64,000 nt of DNA from Streptosporangium violaceochromogenes (GTDB taxonomy: Bacteria; Actinomycetota; Actinomycetes; Streptosporangiales; Streptosporangiaceae), in the NCBI RefSeq assembly GCF_014654615.1, contig NZ_BNBB01000029.1:1-64000 (forward strand), read 5' to 3'. The notes under the pieces were generated by a model, which did no database searches, had not been told where the DNA came from, and was given only the letters and a program-made list of their open reading frames with translations. Both the position numbers and the translations under genes were made by a program. Below are positions 54,840-62,690 of the stretch, piece after piece (the first letter of the stretch is position 1; every line of letters starts with the position of its first letter).

Positions 54840-56156
54840 GTGAACCGCAACTCCACGCACATCGTGGTCGTCGGCGGGGGCTACGTCGGCCTCTACACCG
54901 TGCTGCGCCTGCAGCACACCCTCCGCAGGGAACTGCGTGACGGCGACGTCCGCGTCACCGTCCTCACTCCCGAGTCCCACATGACCTACCAGCCCTTCCT
55001 GCCGGAGGCGGCGGCGGGCAACCTCTCCCCCCGGCACGTGGTGGTCCCCCTCCGCCGGGTGCTCTCGAAGGCGACGATCCTCAACGGCAAGGTCTCCAAG
55101 GTCAACCACGCCGCCAAGTCGGTCACCTTCGTGCCGAACGTCGGCACCCCGCACGACCTGGACTACGACATCCTCGTCATGGCCGCGGGCTCGATCTCCC
55201 GTACGCTCCCCATCCCCGGTCTCGCCGACGCCGCGATCGGCTTCAAGACGGTCGGGGAGTCGATCGCGCTGCGCAACCGGGTGCTTGAACTCCTGGACCG
55301 TGCCGAGACCGACGAGGACGAGGCGCTGCGCCGCAGGGCACTGACGTTCGTCGTGGTCGGAGGCGGTTTCGCGGGGGTCGAGGCGCTCGCCGAACTGGAG
55401 GACATGGCCGTTGACGCGGTCCGCTACTACCGCAACGTCTCCCGTGAGGACATGCGCTGGATCCTCGTCGAGGCCACCGGCCGCATCCTCCCGGAGGTCG
55501 GCCCCGAGATGGGCCGGTGGACCGCCGAGCAGTTGCGGGAACGTGGCATCGAGGTCAAGCTGAACACCCGCCTCGACTCCTGCGTCGGTGGCCTGGTGAA
55601 ACTCTCCAACGGAGAGGAGTTCGAGTCGGCCACCATCGTGTGGACCGCTGGAGTCAAGCCCAGCCCGGTGGTCAACGCCGGAGACCTGCCCCTGGACGAA
55701 CGCGGCCGGATCAAGACCACCACCCGCCTGACCGTGGCCGGGGTCGCCGACGCCTTCGCCGCCGGGGACGTGGCGGGGGTACCCGACGTCACCAACCCCG
55801 GGCAGTACTGCGCGCCCAACGCCCAGCACGCCGTCCGCCAGGCCAAGGTGCTCGCCGACAACATCACCCGGCACCTGCGCGGCCTGCCACTGGTCGACTA
55901 CCGGCACAGGTATGTCGGGTCGGTCGCGGGCCTGGGCCTTCACAAGGGGGTCGCCAACGTCTACGGGATCAAGCTCCGCGGGCTCCCCGCGTGGTTCATG
56001 CACCGCACCTACCACCTCTCGCGGGTGCCAACGATCAACCGCAAGGTCCGGGTGATGGTGGACTGGACCCTGGCCCTGTTCTTCAAGCGGGAGACGGTCT
56101 CCCTCGGAGAGATCGAGGCGCCGCGCGCCGAGTTCCGTCAGGCCGCGACGACCTGA
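54840..56156 (+). CDS. ndh: Type II NADH dehydrogenase (NDH-2)
   Basis: NDH-2 passes electrons from NADH to menaquinone without pumping protons. The FAD-binding site HIVVVGGGYVGLYTVLRL opens the protein, the NADH-binding site FVVVGGGFAGVEALAEL is near residue 175, and the second FAD motif AFAAGDVAGVPD is near residue 305. The C-terminal region has the amphipathic membrane contact expected (about 370-420). The length is 438 residues. AAAGGAT precedes the GTG at 54840. The Rex operator predicts induction at high NADH or low oxygen. Confidence 0.95.
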   Translation: MNRNSTHIVVVGGGYVGLYTVLRLQHTLRRELRDGDVRVTVLTPESHMTYQPFLPEAAAGNLSPRHVVVPLRRVLSKATILNGKVSKVNHAAKSVTFVPNVGTPHDLDYDILVMAAGSISRTLPIPGLADAAIGFKTVGESIALRNRVLELLDRAETDEDEALRRRALTFVVVGGGFAGVEALAELEDMAVDAVRYYRNVSREDMRWILVEATGRILPEVGPEMGRWTAEQLRERGIEVKLNTRLDSCVGGLVKLSNGEEFESATIVWTAGVKPSPVVNAGDLPLDERGRIKTTTRLTVAGVADAFAAGDVAGVPDVTNPGQYCAPNAQHAVRQAKVLADNITRHLRGLPLVDYRHRYVGSVAGLGLHKGVANVYGIKLRGLPAWFMHRTYHLSRVPTINRKVRVMVDWTLALFFKRETVSLGEIEAPRAEFRQAATT

Positions 56157-56373
56157 GGCCCGGCGTGAACCCCGGGCCGGAACCCTGGGCCTGACCCCCG
56201 GCCGGCATCCCCGGAGAGGTCCCGCCGGCGGGTATTCCGGTTGTCCGTCATGGCCATCACATCCATGCGAAAAAGCCGGATCCGCATCCTGGAACCTTCC
56301 ATCTCAGGCTTGTGTGACGCCTGATACAAAGTTGTGCTCCTCGGATGAGTGGTCAGTTCCGTATGATTGCGGC

Positions 56374-56446
56374 GTCCCCGTAGCCCAATGGCAGAGGCAA
56401 ACCCCTTAAAAGGGTTAGAGTGAGGGTTCGAGTCCCTCCGGGGGCA
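56374..56446 (+). tRNA. tRNA with UAA anticodon, class I shape (Leu-TAA by anticodon)
   Basis: A complete cloverleaf of 73 bases can be drawn. The acceptor is GTCCCCG/CGGGGGC with one T-G pair, the D stem GCC/GGC, the anticodon stem AACCC/GGGTT with loop CTTAAAA (anticodon TAA at 56407-56409), the variable loop only AGAGT, the T arm GAGGG-TTCGAGT-CCCTC, and the discriminator A. CCA is not encoded. TAA reads the rare leucine codon UUA, but bacterial tRNA-Leu normally has a long variable arm (class II). The amino acid it carries is therefore open. A strong terminator follows. Confidence 0.8.
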
Positions 56447-56464
56447 CTCGCAGTGATCCGTGGA

Positions 56465-56506
56465 AAAAGGCCCGTGACCAGCCTTCGGCGTCATCACGGG
56501 CCTTTT
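56465..56506 (+). terminator. Intrinsic terminator of the UAA tRNA gene
   Basis: AAAAGGCCCGTGA (56465-56477) pairs perfectly with TCACGGGCCTTTT (56494-56506); an inner GCC-TTC-GGC hairpin caps the loop. This is a strong Rho-independent terminator. Confidence 0.85.
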
Positions 56507-56861
56507 CGCATTGTCCGGCCGTCTTTGGGGGGTCGATCTCCCCCCATGACCGCTCCGGGGAATATCGGCGCGGGAGAGAACCGGGGGCGCCGGTCGCCTC
56601 CGCGGGGCGGCGCGCGGAACGGGGCCGGCGCCGGCGCCCCACCGGCGTGAGCGAGGCGAGCGGGGCGCGAGCGGGCGCGAGGGGGACGAGCGAGGGGTAC
56701 GAGCGAGGGCGAGGGCCGGGAACCGGCGACGGTGGCCGTTCGTTGGGTCCTTCGGCGGTAGCCGTACGGCTGCTTGAATCAAAAACGGATATGAACACGA
56801 TACGGCCGTGTGACAACCGATCTAATACGCTGATCGTGTAGGTCGCAGCGTGGAGGCAGCG
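56507..56861. other. Intergenic region before the Bax-inhibitor-like gene
   Basis: No gene is seen. From about 56646 to 56720 the sequence is a purine-rich run of imperfect GAGCG/GCGAGGG repeats. From 56770 to 56840 it is AT-richer and probably holds the promoter of the next gene (TTGAATCAAAAACGG and CTAATACGCT stand out). Confidence 0.4.
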
Positions 56862-57641
56862 ATGCAGAGCAAGAACCCCGTATTCACCCGGCAGTCCTTC
56901 GGCCGGCAGCAGGCGTGGGGCACACCCACCCCCGACCAACTCCGGAACATGTACGACTCACCGTCCTACGCGCCCCCCGCGCAGCGGACGATGACGATCG
57001 ACGACGTCGTCGTGCGCGGGTTCATCACGCTGGGCACCCTGGTCGTCTCCGCCGCGTTCGCCTGGGCCCTCGACCTCGGCAGGGGCGCGCTGATCGCCGG
57101 TGTGCTCGTCGGCCTGGTGCTCGCGCTGGTGATCTCGTTCAAGCAGAGCACGAACCCCCTGCTGATCCTCGGCTACTCGGTCTCCTACGGCGTGGCCATC
57201 GGCGTGGCCAGCCACATGTTCAACAACTTCCAGAACGGGATCGTCTTCCAGGCCGTGGTCGGAACGGCCCTCGCCTTCGGCGCCATGCTGGCGGTCTACT
57301 CCCTGCGGATCGTCCGCGTCACCCCGAAGTTCACCAGGTTCGTGATCGCCGCGGGCCTGGCGCTGATGGGCCTGATGCTGGTCAACCTCGTGGCGGGCTT
57401 CTTCATCGCCGACGGCATCGGCATCCGCTCCGGCGGCCTGTGGTCGTACGTGTTCAGCATCGCCGCGATCCTGATCGGCTGCTTCTTCCTGCTCCTCGAC
57501 TTCGACGCGGCCGAGCAGGGCGTGCGGGCCGGCGCTCCGGAGCGATACTCCTGGCTGATGGCCTTCGGCCTGACGGTCACCCTGGTATGGATCTACCTGG
57601 AGATCCTGCGGCTGCTGAGCTACTTCACCAGCAGCGACTAG
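56862..57641 (+). CDS. Bax inhibitor-1/YccA family membrane protein
   Basis: A protein of 259 residues with a 45-residue polar N-terminal tail and seven transmembrane helices (about residues 45-255). It has the family aspartates in the last part (LLLDFDAAEQGV and ERYSWLMAFGL). Members of the actinobacterial branch are membrane proteins of unclear function, related to calcium-leak and protease-modulating YccA/YbhL proteins. The ATG at 56862 has GGAGG at good spacing; a GTG 12 bases earlier is less likely. Confidence 0.88.
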   Translation: MQSKNPVFTRQSFGRQQAWGTPTPDQLRNMYDSPSYAPPAQRTMTIDDVVVRGFITLGTLVVSAAFAWALDLGRGALIAGVLVGLVLALVISFKQSTNPLLILGYSVSYGVAIGVASHMFNNFQNGIVFQAVVGTALAFGAMLAVYSLRIVRVTPKFTRFVIAAGLALMGLMLVNLVAGFFIADGIGIRSGGLWSYVFSIAAILIGCFFLLLDFDAAEQGVRAGAPERYSWLMAFGLTVTLVWIYLEILRLLSYFTSSD

Positions 57642-57649
57642 TGCTCTTC

Positions 57650-57688
57650 GAGAGCCCCCGCCGGAGCCGCTCCGGCGGGGGCTCTCGC
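57650..57688 (+). terminator. Very strong hairpin terminator
   Basis: A perfect 18-bp stem (57650-57667 with 57671-57688) has a three-base loop. It ends the Bax-inhibitor-like transcript. Confidence 0.8.
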
Positions 57689-57848
57689 ATGTCGTACGGT
57701 CCCGCGCCCGCCATCCGGAAGATCCGGAGATGAACGAAAAGTGATCAATATACGACAGAAAGATGAACGACAGGGCGGTGGGGGCTTGCTATCTGGGAGT
57801 TCGTGAGGCACTGTCAAGCAAAGGAGCCATACTCCCGTGGAGGTGCCC

Positions 57849-58073
57849 ATGTCGTTGAACCACTCACCGGAGACGCAGAGTAAGTTGATCGCCAGAGTCT
57901 CGGACATCACGGGACGCGCCCTCCCCGAGTGGTTCCAAGCCATCGACAACGGCCCGTCTTTCCTCCGTTGTGAAGAGCGTGCCAACTGGCTCGCCGACGA
58001 GCATGGGCTGACCCATGGCTACGCGGCGGCCATCGTACGCGAGCACGAAAGATACCGCCGCAACCGTCGGTAG
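57849..58073 (+). CDS. DUF4287 small protein
   Basis: A protein of 74 residues matching DUF4287: SPETQSKLIARVSDITGRALPEWF, RANWLADEHGLTHGYAAAIVREHE. It is helical and soluble, with no known function; related domains are found fused to DUF5655 proteins. GGAGG lies six bases before the ATG at 57849. A GTG 12 bases earlier is in frame. The upstream 57720-57800 stretch is AT-rich for this genome and probably contains the promoter. Confidence 0.85.
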   Translation: MSLNHSPETQSKLIARVSDITGRALPEWFQAIDNGPSFLRCEERANWLADEHGLTHGYAAAIVREHERYRRNRR

Positions 58074-58091
58074 CGAACCCGTCCGTCCTTT

Positions 58092-58123
58092 AAGCCCGCG
58101 CCCCCGCCCGGTGGCGCGGGCTT
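58092..58123 (+). terminator. Hairpin terminator after the DUF4287 gene
   Basis: AAGCCCGCGCC (58092-58102) pairs perfectly with GGCGCGGGCTT (58113-58123). Confidence 0.65.
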
Positions 58124-58149
58124 CGCCGTCCCCGGGTCATGATGGGCCC

Positions 58150-58560
58150 ATGGATCTCGACAGAGCACGTGACTTCATCCGCGACAACCACCGCGCGGTC
58201 CTGCTGACCCGGCACGCCGACGGGCGGCCCCAGATGTCCCCGGTGACCGTGGGACTCGACGCCCAGGGGCACGCGGTCGTCAGCAGCCGGGAGACCGCCG
58301 CCAAGGTCCGCAACCTCCGCCGCGACCCGCGGGCGGTGCTCTGCGTCACCACCGACGCCTTCTTCGGGCCGTGGGTCCAGATCGAGGGCGAGGCGCAGAT
58401 CGTCTCGCTGCCCGAGGCGATGGAGCCGCTGGTGAGCTACTACCGTGACATTTCGGGTGAGCACCCCGACTGGGACGAGTACCGGGCGGCCATGGAGCGG
58501 GACAGACGGGTGATCGTGAGGGTCGCGATCACCCGCGCCGGCCCCGACGTCCACGGCTGA
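58150..58560 (+). CDS. PPOX-class (F420/FMN split-barrel) oxidoreductase
   Basis: A protein of 136 residues with the pyridoxamine-phosphate-oxidase-like split barrel: FIRDNHRAVLLTRHADGRPQMSPVTVGLD at the start, then KVRNLRRDPRAVLCVT and WVQIEGEAQIV. Actinobacterial members bind FMN or coenzyme F420 and reduce varied substrates. Cofactor and substrate cannot be told apart by eye, though the short form and KVRNLRRDPRA motif are common in the F420-binding group. The ATG at 58150 lacks a ribosome site. Confidence 0.85.
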   Translation: MDLDRARDFIRDNHRAVLLTRHADGRPQMSPVTVGLDAQGHAVVSSRETAAKVRNLRRDPRAVLCVTTDAFFGPWVQIEGEAQIVSLPEAMEPLVSYYRDISGEHPDWDEYRAAMERDRRVIVRVAITRAGPDVHG

Positions 58561-58599
58561 CGGGGCTGATCGGACTGGTGGGGCCGGCGGGGCCCGGCG

Positions 58600-59826
58600 C
58601 TAGCCGAGGCGCTCCAGGATCATGGCCATGCCCTGGCCGCCGCCCACGCACATGGTCTCCAGGCCGATCGACCGGTCGTGGAAGCGGAGGCCGTTGATCA
58701 GCGTGGAGGTGATCCGGGCGCCGGTCATCCCGAACGGGTGGCCGACCGCGATGGCGCCGCCGTTGACGTTGACCCGCTCCGGGTCGATGCCGAGCTCACG
58801 GTAGGAGGGGATGACCTGGGCGGCGAACGCCTCGTTGATCTCGACGAGGTCCACGTCGTCGACGGACATGCCCGCCCGCGCGAGGGCCCGCCGGGACGCC
58901 TCGACCGGTCCCAGCCCCATGATCTCGGGGGAAAGGCCGCTCACGCCGGTGGAGACGATCCGGGCCAGGGGGGTGATGCCCAGCTCGGCGGCCCGGGTGT
59001 CGCTCATCACGATCACCGCGGCGGCGCCGTCGTTCAGGGGACAGCAGTTCCCCGCGGTGACCGTTCCGTCGGGGCGGAAGACCGGCTTGAGCTGGGAGAC
59101 CACCTCGTAGGTGGTGCCCGCGCGGGGGCCGTCGTCCTTGACGACGACGGTGCCGTCGGGCAGGGTCACCGGGGTGATGTCCCGCTCCCAGAAGCCGTTG
59201 GCGATCGCCCGCTCGGCCAGGTTCTGGGAGCGGACGGCGAACTCGTCCTGCTCGCGGCGGGAGACGCCCCTCAGGCCGGCGACGTTCTCGGCGGTCTGGC
59301 CCATGGCGATGTAGACGTCGGGGAGCACGCCGTCCTCGCGTGGATCGTGCCAGGCATTTCCGGCCGTGGAGCCCTCGGCCGCGGCGGCGGAACGGGCCCT
59401 GGCCTCGTCGAACAGCGGGTTCTGCGTGCCGGGCTGCGCGTCGGGGTCGCCCTTGCCCAGGCGGGAGACGCACTCCACGCCCGCCGAGATGAAGACGTCG
59501 CCCTCACCCGCCTTGATGGCGTGCAGGGCCATCCGGGTGGTCTGCAGTGAGGAGGCGCAGTACCGGTTGACCGTGGTGCCCGGCACGGTGTCCAGGCCGA
59601 GCAGCGTGGTCACCACCCGGGCCGTGTTGAACCCCTGCTCGCCCCCGGGCAGGCCACAGCCCAGCATCAGGTCGTCGACGTCGGCCGGGTCGAGCTGGGG
59701 AACCCGGGCCAGGGCCGCCGTGACGATCTGGGCGGTCAGGTCGTCGGGACGGATGTCTTTGAGCGACCCCTTGAAGGCGCGTCCGATGGGCGAGCGCGCG
59801 GTCGCGACGATGACTGCCTCGGGCAT
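58600..59826 (-). CDS. Acetyl-CoA acyltransferase (thiolase)
   Basis: A thiolase of 408 residues. The nucleophilic cysteine is in VNRYCASSLQT near residue 90, the conserved His in GGAIAVGHPFGMTGAR near residue 363, and the second cysteine in CVGGGQGMAM near 393. It cleaves 3-ketoacyl-CoA in beta-oxidation or condenses acetyl-CoA. Its position near the GDSL hydrolase and cbs matches the fadA3 locus of mycobacteria. The product is cytoplasmic, and no partner FadB gene is adjacent. Confidence 0.94.
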   Translation of the reverse strand: MPEAVIVATARSPIGRAFKGSLKDIRPDDLTAQIVTAALARVPQLDPADVDDLMLGCGLPGGEQGFNTARVVTTLLGLDTVPGTTVNRYCASSLQTTRMALHAIKAGEGDVFISAGVECVSRLGKGDPDAQPGTQNPLFDEARARSAAAAEGSTAGNAWHDPREDGVLPDVYIAMGQTAENVAGLRGVSRREQDEFAVRSQNLAERAIANGFWERDITPVTLPDGTVVVKDDGPRAGTTYEVVSQLKPVFRPDGTVTAGNCCPLNDGAAAVIVMSDTRAAELGITPLARIVSTGVSGLSPEIMGLGPVEASRRALARAGMSVDDVDLVEINEAFAAQVIPSYRELGIDPERVNVNGGAIAVGHPFGMTGARITSTLINGLRFHDRSIGLETMCVGGGQGMAMILERLG

Positions 59827-59950
59827 GTGTCTCTCCTGCGTTGGTGTGGTCGCTCCTTGAGCGGAGGCTACCGCGCGGCGGATCGGAGGTTACGGCCGGG
59901 GCGGGGTGAAACAGAACTTTGTACGGCTGCGCCGTGCGGCTCCGGCGGCG

Positions 59951-61300
59951 TCAGCCGTACATGCCGGGGGAGGTGCCCGCGCCGTCCTTGATCCCGTGCA
60001 GGCCGCCCGCCTCGTCACGCCAGGTCCGCCAGCCGTCCTGGCTGCCGGTGAACCAGGCGGGGGGCACCTGGGGGCCCGCCGTCTTCCGCCCGCCGGCCAG
60101 GTCGAACTCGCACAGGGAGGCCACCGGGTAGAAGCCGGAGGTCTGGTTCTTGAGCGGGAGCGGCTTGGGGTCGGTGACGCAGAAGGACCAGCCGCGCTGG
60201 TTTTCGGCCGCGGCGGGCTGCCCGGTGGCCAGGTCGAAGACGCTGCCCGCCCGGCCGGGCCGGAGGAAGCCGAGCCGCTCCAGTCCGGGGGACGGGGCCA
60301 GCCACCAGCCCGCACCGGGCACCCCCGTCGCCGGGATCTGCCCGAGGACCCGCCCGCTTCGGGCGTCGAGCCGGGCGAAGCCGCCGTAGCGGCCGCGCTG
60401 GTCGACCGGGCGGACGACCGGCGCGAGGCCCGGGCTGCCGCTGGGGTAGACGCGCACCACCGAGGGGCGGATCCAGGTGACCGAGCCGTCGGCGATCTTG
60501 ACGGAGAAGAGACCGAAGGTGGAGACCTTCCCAGTGGCGGGGTTGGTGTAGGGGGCGACGTAGCCGACGAGGTCGCCGCCCGTCGCCCCGAACGCCCAGC
60601 CGCCCGACATGTCCACCCCGGCGCCGAGGGCCTGCTCGATCGGCAGCCGCCAGACGGGCCTGCCGGACTTCAGGTCGTAGGCCTCCAGGACGGGGTGGCG
60701 GGCCAGGCGGAGGAAGACGGCGCGGGTGGCGTCGGACCACTCGACCTCGGCGATGCCGGGAAGCCGCCACATCGTCCTGCCGGTGGCGGGGTCGAGCACG
60801 GTGATCCGGGCGCGGGCCAGCGCGGTGTGCTCGGACACGCAGACGAACGGCCCGCACCGCTGGGGCCCGAACGTGGAGTGCAGAGGGCGGGTCCACCTTC
60901 GCGCGCCGGTCCTGGCGTCGCGGCCGACGAGCGTGGCGTTCCAGCGTCCCCTGCGGGCGGGGTCGACGGCCACGGCGACGGCCTGGCCCGTTCCGGTCTC
61001 GACGATCGCCGGGGCCGGGACGCCCATCCCGGGCAGGCGCCCGGCCATGGTGGCGGGGTGGGCCCACAGCCTGTCGCCCGTGGCCAGGTCGAGGGCGACC
61101 GTCTCCAGCGTGCCGTCGGGCCGCAGGGAGGTCGTCATGGCGACCCCCGCGGCCGTGGTGGTGCGGCTCACCGCGTTCACCTCGTTGTTGTGCCAGGTCG
61201 GGTGGGCCGGTGTGGCCGCTTCGCTGCCGGAGCAGCCGGCCGCGACCAGGGCACCGGCGAGCACCAGAGCCGTTTTCACGTGAGGCCGGATCACGGGCAT
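59951..61300 (-). CDS. PQQ-repeat-type lipoprotein
   Basis: A lipoprotein signal, VLAGALVAAGCSGSE, places the lipidated cysteine near residue 23. The remaining 425 residues are a beta-propeller with repeats like LDLATGDRLWAHP, RDARTGARRWTRPL, LDPATGRTMWRLPG and YDLKSGRPVWRLP, which fit PQQ-like (BamB-type) blades. No PQQ-enzyme catalytic residues are apparent, so it is probably a binding or scaffold protein outside the membrane. The ATG at 61300 has GGAG upstream; the open frame extends further but without homology. Confidence 0.82.
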   Translation of the reverse strand: MPVIRPHVKTALVLAGALVAAGCSGSEAATPAHPTWHNNEVNAVSRTTTAAGVAMTTSLRPDGTLETVALDLATGDRLWAHPATMAGRLPGMGVPAPAIVETGTGQAVAVAVDPARRGRWNATLVGRDARTGARRWTRPLHSTFGPQRCGPFVCVSEHTALARARITVLDPATGRTMWRLPGIAEVEWSDATRAVFLRLARHPVLEAYDLKSGRPVWRLPIEQALGAGVDMSGGWAFGATGGDLVGYVAPYTNPATGKVSTFGLFSVKIADGSVTWIRPSVVRVYPSGSPGLAPVVRPVDQRGRYGGFARLDARSGRVLGQIPATGVPGAGWWLAPSPGLERLGFLRPGRAGSVFDLATGQPAAAENQRGWSFCVTDPKPLPLKNQTSGFYPVASLCEFDLAGGRKTAGPQVPPAWFTGSQDGWRTWRDEAGGLHGIKDGAGTSPGMYG

Positions 61301-61353
61301 TGCACTCCAATGGGGGCGAGGCGTAACGGCTTCGCCGCGGAGGGTAACCGTGT

Positions 61354-62328
61354 TCAGGCGTCGTGCGGCAGCACCTCTGGCCTCCGGCGGAGCATCGTCA
61401 CCCACCATCCGTGGGGTCCGGCTGTCCTGCCGGTGACCCGGGGCGCGGAGACCTCGGCGCCGGCTTCCTCCGCGGCCACAGCCGCCGCGAGGTAGATCGA
61501 CTCACTGCGCCCGGTACGCGGCTCGGGCCACAACCCAAGCGCAGTGCATACAGAAGGTAGCACCGCGTAAGCAACCTGTAGATAACCTTCGGCAGATGGG
61601 TGGTATCGATCTGGTCCGAACATCTCGCGGGGGTTGGCGTCGAATTCGGCCCCGAGCAGGTCGGCGAAGGCCACCGTACGGCCGCCCGCCTCGACCACGC
61701 CGACCGTCTGCGCCGCGGCGAGCCGGCGGCTCCACCGCCGCGTCATCCAGCGCAGCGGCTGGGCGATGGGCCGGACCGTTCCCAGGTCGGGGCAGGTGCC
61801 CACCACGACCTCGGCTCCCGCCTCCCGCAGCCGCCGCACCGCCTCCCGCAGGTGGGCCACCGCGTGCGCGGGCGTGGTCCGCGTGGTGACGTCGTTGGCG
61901 CCGATGAAGATCACCGCGATCTCGGGAGCGTCGGCGACCGCCAGGTCGACCTGCTCGCCGAGTTCGGCGGAGGCCGCTCCGGACCTGCCGAGCACGGACA
62001 GTCGTACCGGCCGTTCGGCGACGGCGGCCAGACTCGTGGCGATCAGCACGCCCGGTGTGTCCGCCGCGTCGGTGGTGCCCAGTCCCACCGATGTGGAGTC
62101 TCCGAGCATGGCCATCCGGATCGGCTCGCCGCGGAAGGCGCCGTAGACGCCGTCCGACGGCGGCCCCTCCATGCCGTGCGGGCGGCCGACGATGTAGCGG
62201 GCCAGCATGGCCTCGGCGAGCAGTAATCCGTAGCTGGCGGCGCCGAGCGCGGTCAGCCCCCCTCCCCCCACGGCGGCGGCGGCCGCGATGCGCCGGGCGG
62301 CCCGCGCCGCCCCCGGTGTCCAGATCAT
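61354..62328 (-). CDS. SGNH/GDSL-type hydrolase, membrane-anchored
   Basis: After an N-terminal hydrophobic anchor (about 12-45), the SGNH esterase fold is clear: block I AMLGDSTSVGLG near residue 73 with the catalytic serine, the block II/III glycine and IFIGANDVT near residue 141, and the catalytic Asp-His in GPDRYHPSAEGY near residue 239. Homologues upstream of cbs in mycobacteria are esterases of the cell envelope. It is 53 bp from the lipoprotein gene on the same strand. Confidence 0.9.
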   Translation of the reverse strand: MIWTPGAARAARRIAAAAAVGGGGLTALGAASYGLLLAEAMLARYIVGRPHGMEGPPSDGVYGAFRGEPIRMAMLGDSTSVGLGTTDAADTPGVLIATSLAAVAERPVRLSVLGRSGAASAELGEQVDLAVADAPEIAVIFIGANDVTTRTTPAHAVAHLREAVRRLREAGAEVVVGTCPDLGTVRPIAQPLRWMTRRWSRRLAAAQTVGVVEAGGRTVAFADLLGAEFDANPREMFGPDRYHPSAEGYLQVAYAVLPSVCTALGLWPEPRTGRSESIYLAAAVAAEEAGAEVSAPRVTGRTAGPHGWWVTMLRRRPEVLPHDA

Positions 62329-62690
62329 GTGGCGCTACCTCCATGAAATGCGACGTCGCCTCCCTCGCGTTCCGGAAGACGGCGTTTCCCCTGCCGCCCC
62401 ACGCGGCTCCGCAGGATTACCGCCTCCTTCCGCGTAGCGACAGAACATGTTCCTGTTTTACCCGCGTTTCACGGCAGATGAGCCTTTTCTTCCGTCCAAT
62501 GTCGGGGTTCCGGGGGCCCCGATCCACCGGTGCCGGAACGGCACGGGCGGCTCGCGCCTCACCGGCCCGGACGAAGGCCTCGTCTCCCGGTAGCGTGGCC
62601 TTGAAAGCGCCGGATCCCACCCGCTCGGGTGTCACGGTATTCCCGCTCAACAAGCCCACGAGGCTCTGGTATTTCGAGGTGATCGTCGCG
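62329..62690. other. Divergent intergenic region between GDSL hydrolase and cbs
   Basis: This 362-bp stretch has no convincing gene. A perfect 10-bp palindrome, GAACATGTTC, at 62443-62452 lies in an AT-richer patch and may be an operator. It is not the LexA type, which has four bases between GAAC and GTTC. A GAGGTGAT ribosome site for cbs stands at its right end. Confidence 0.4.

Noticed and set aside
56374..56446. Ochre suppressor tRNA
   Set aside because: With U33 conserved, the anticodon in loop CTTAAAA is TAA, which reads UUA. A UAA-stop reader would need anticodon TTA.
56646..56720. Possible CRISPR or iteron array in the GAGCG-rich stretch
   Set aside because: Units are irregular in length and spacing and there are no unique spacers.
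62443..62452. LexA box
   Set aside because: GAAC and GTTC are separated by two bases and not four, so it does not fit the actinobacterial SOS box.
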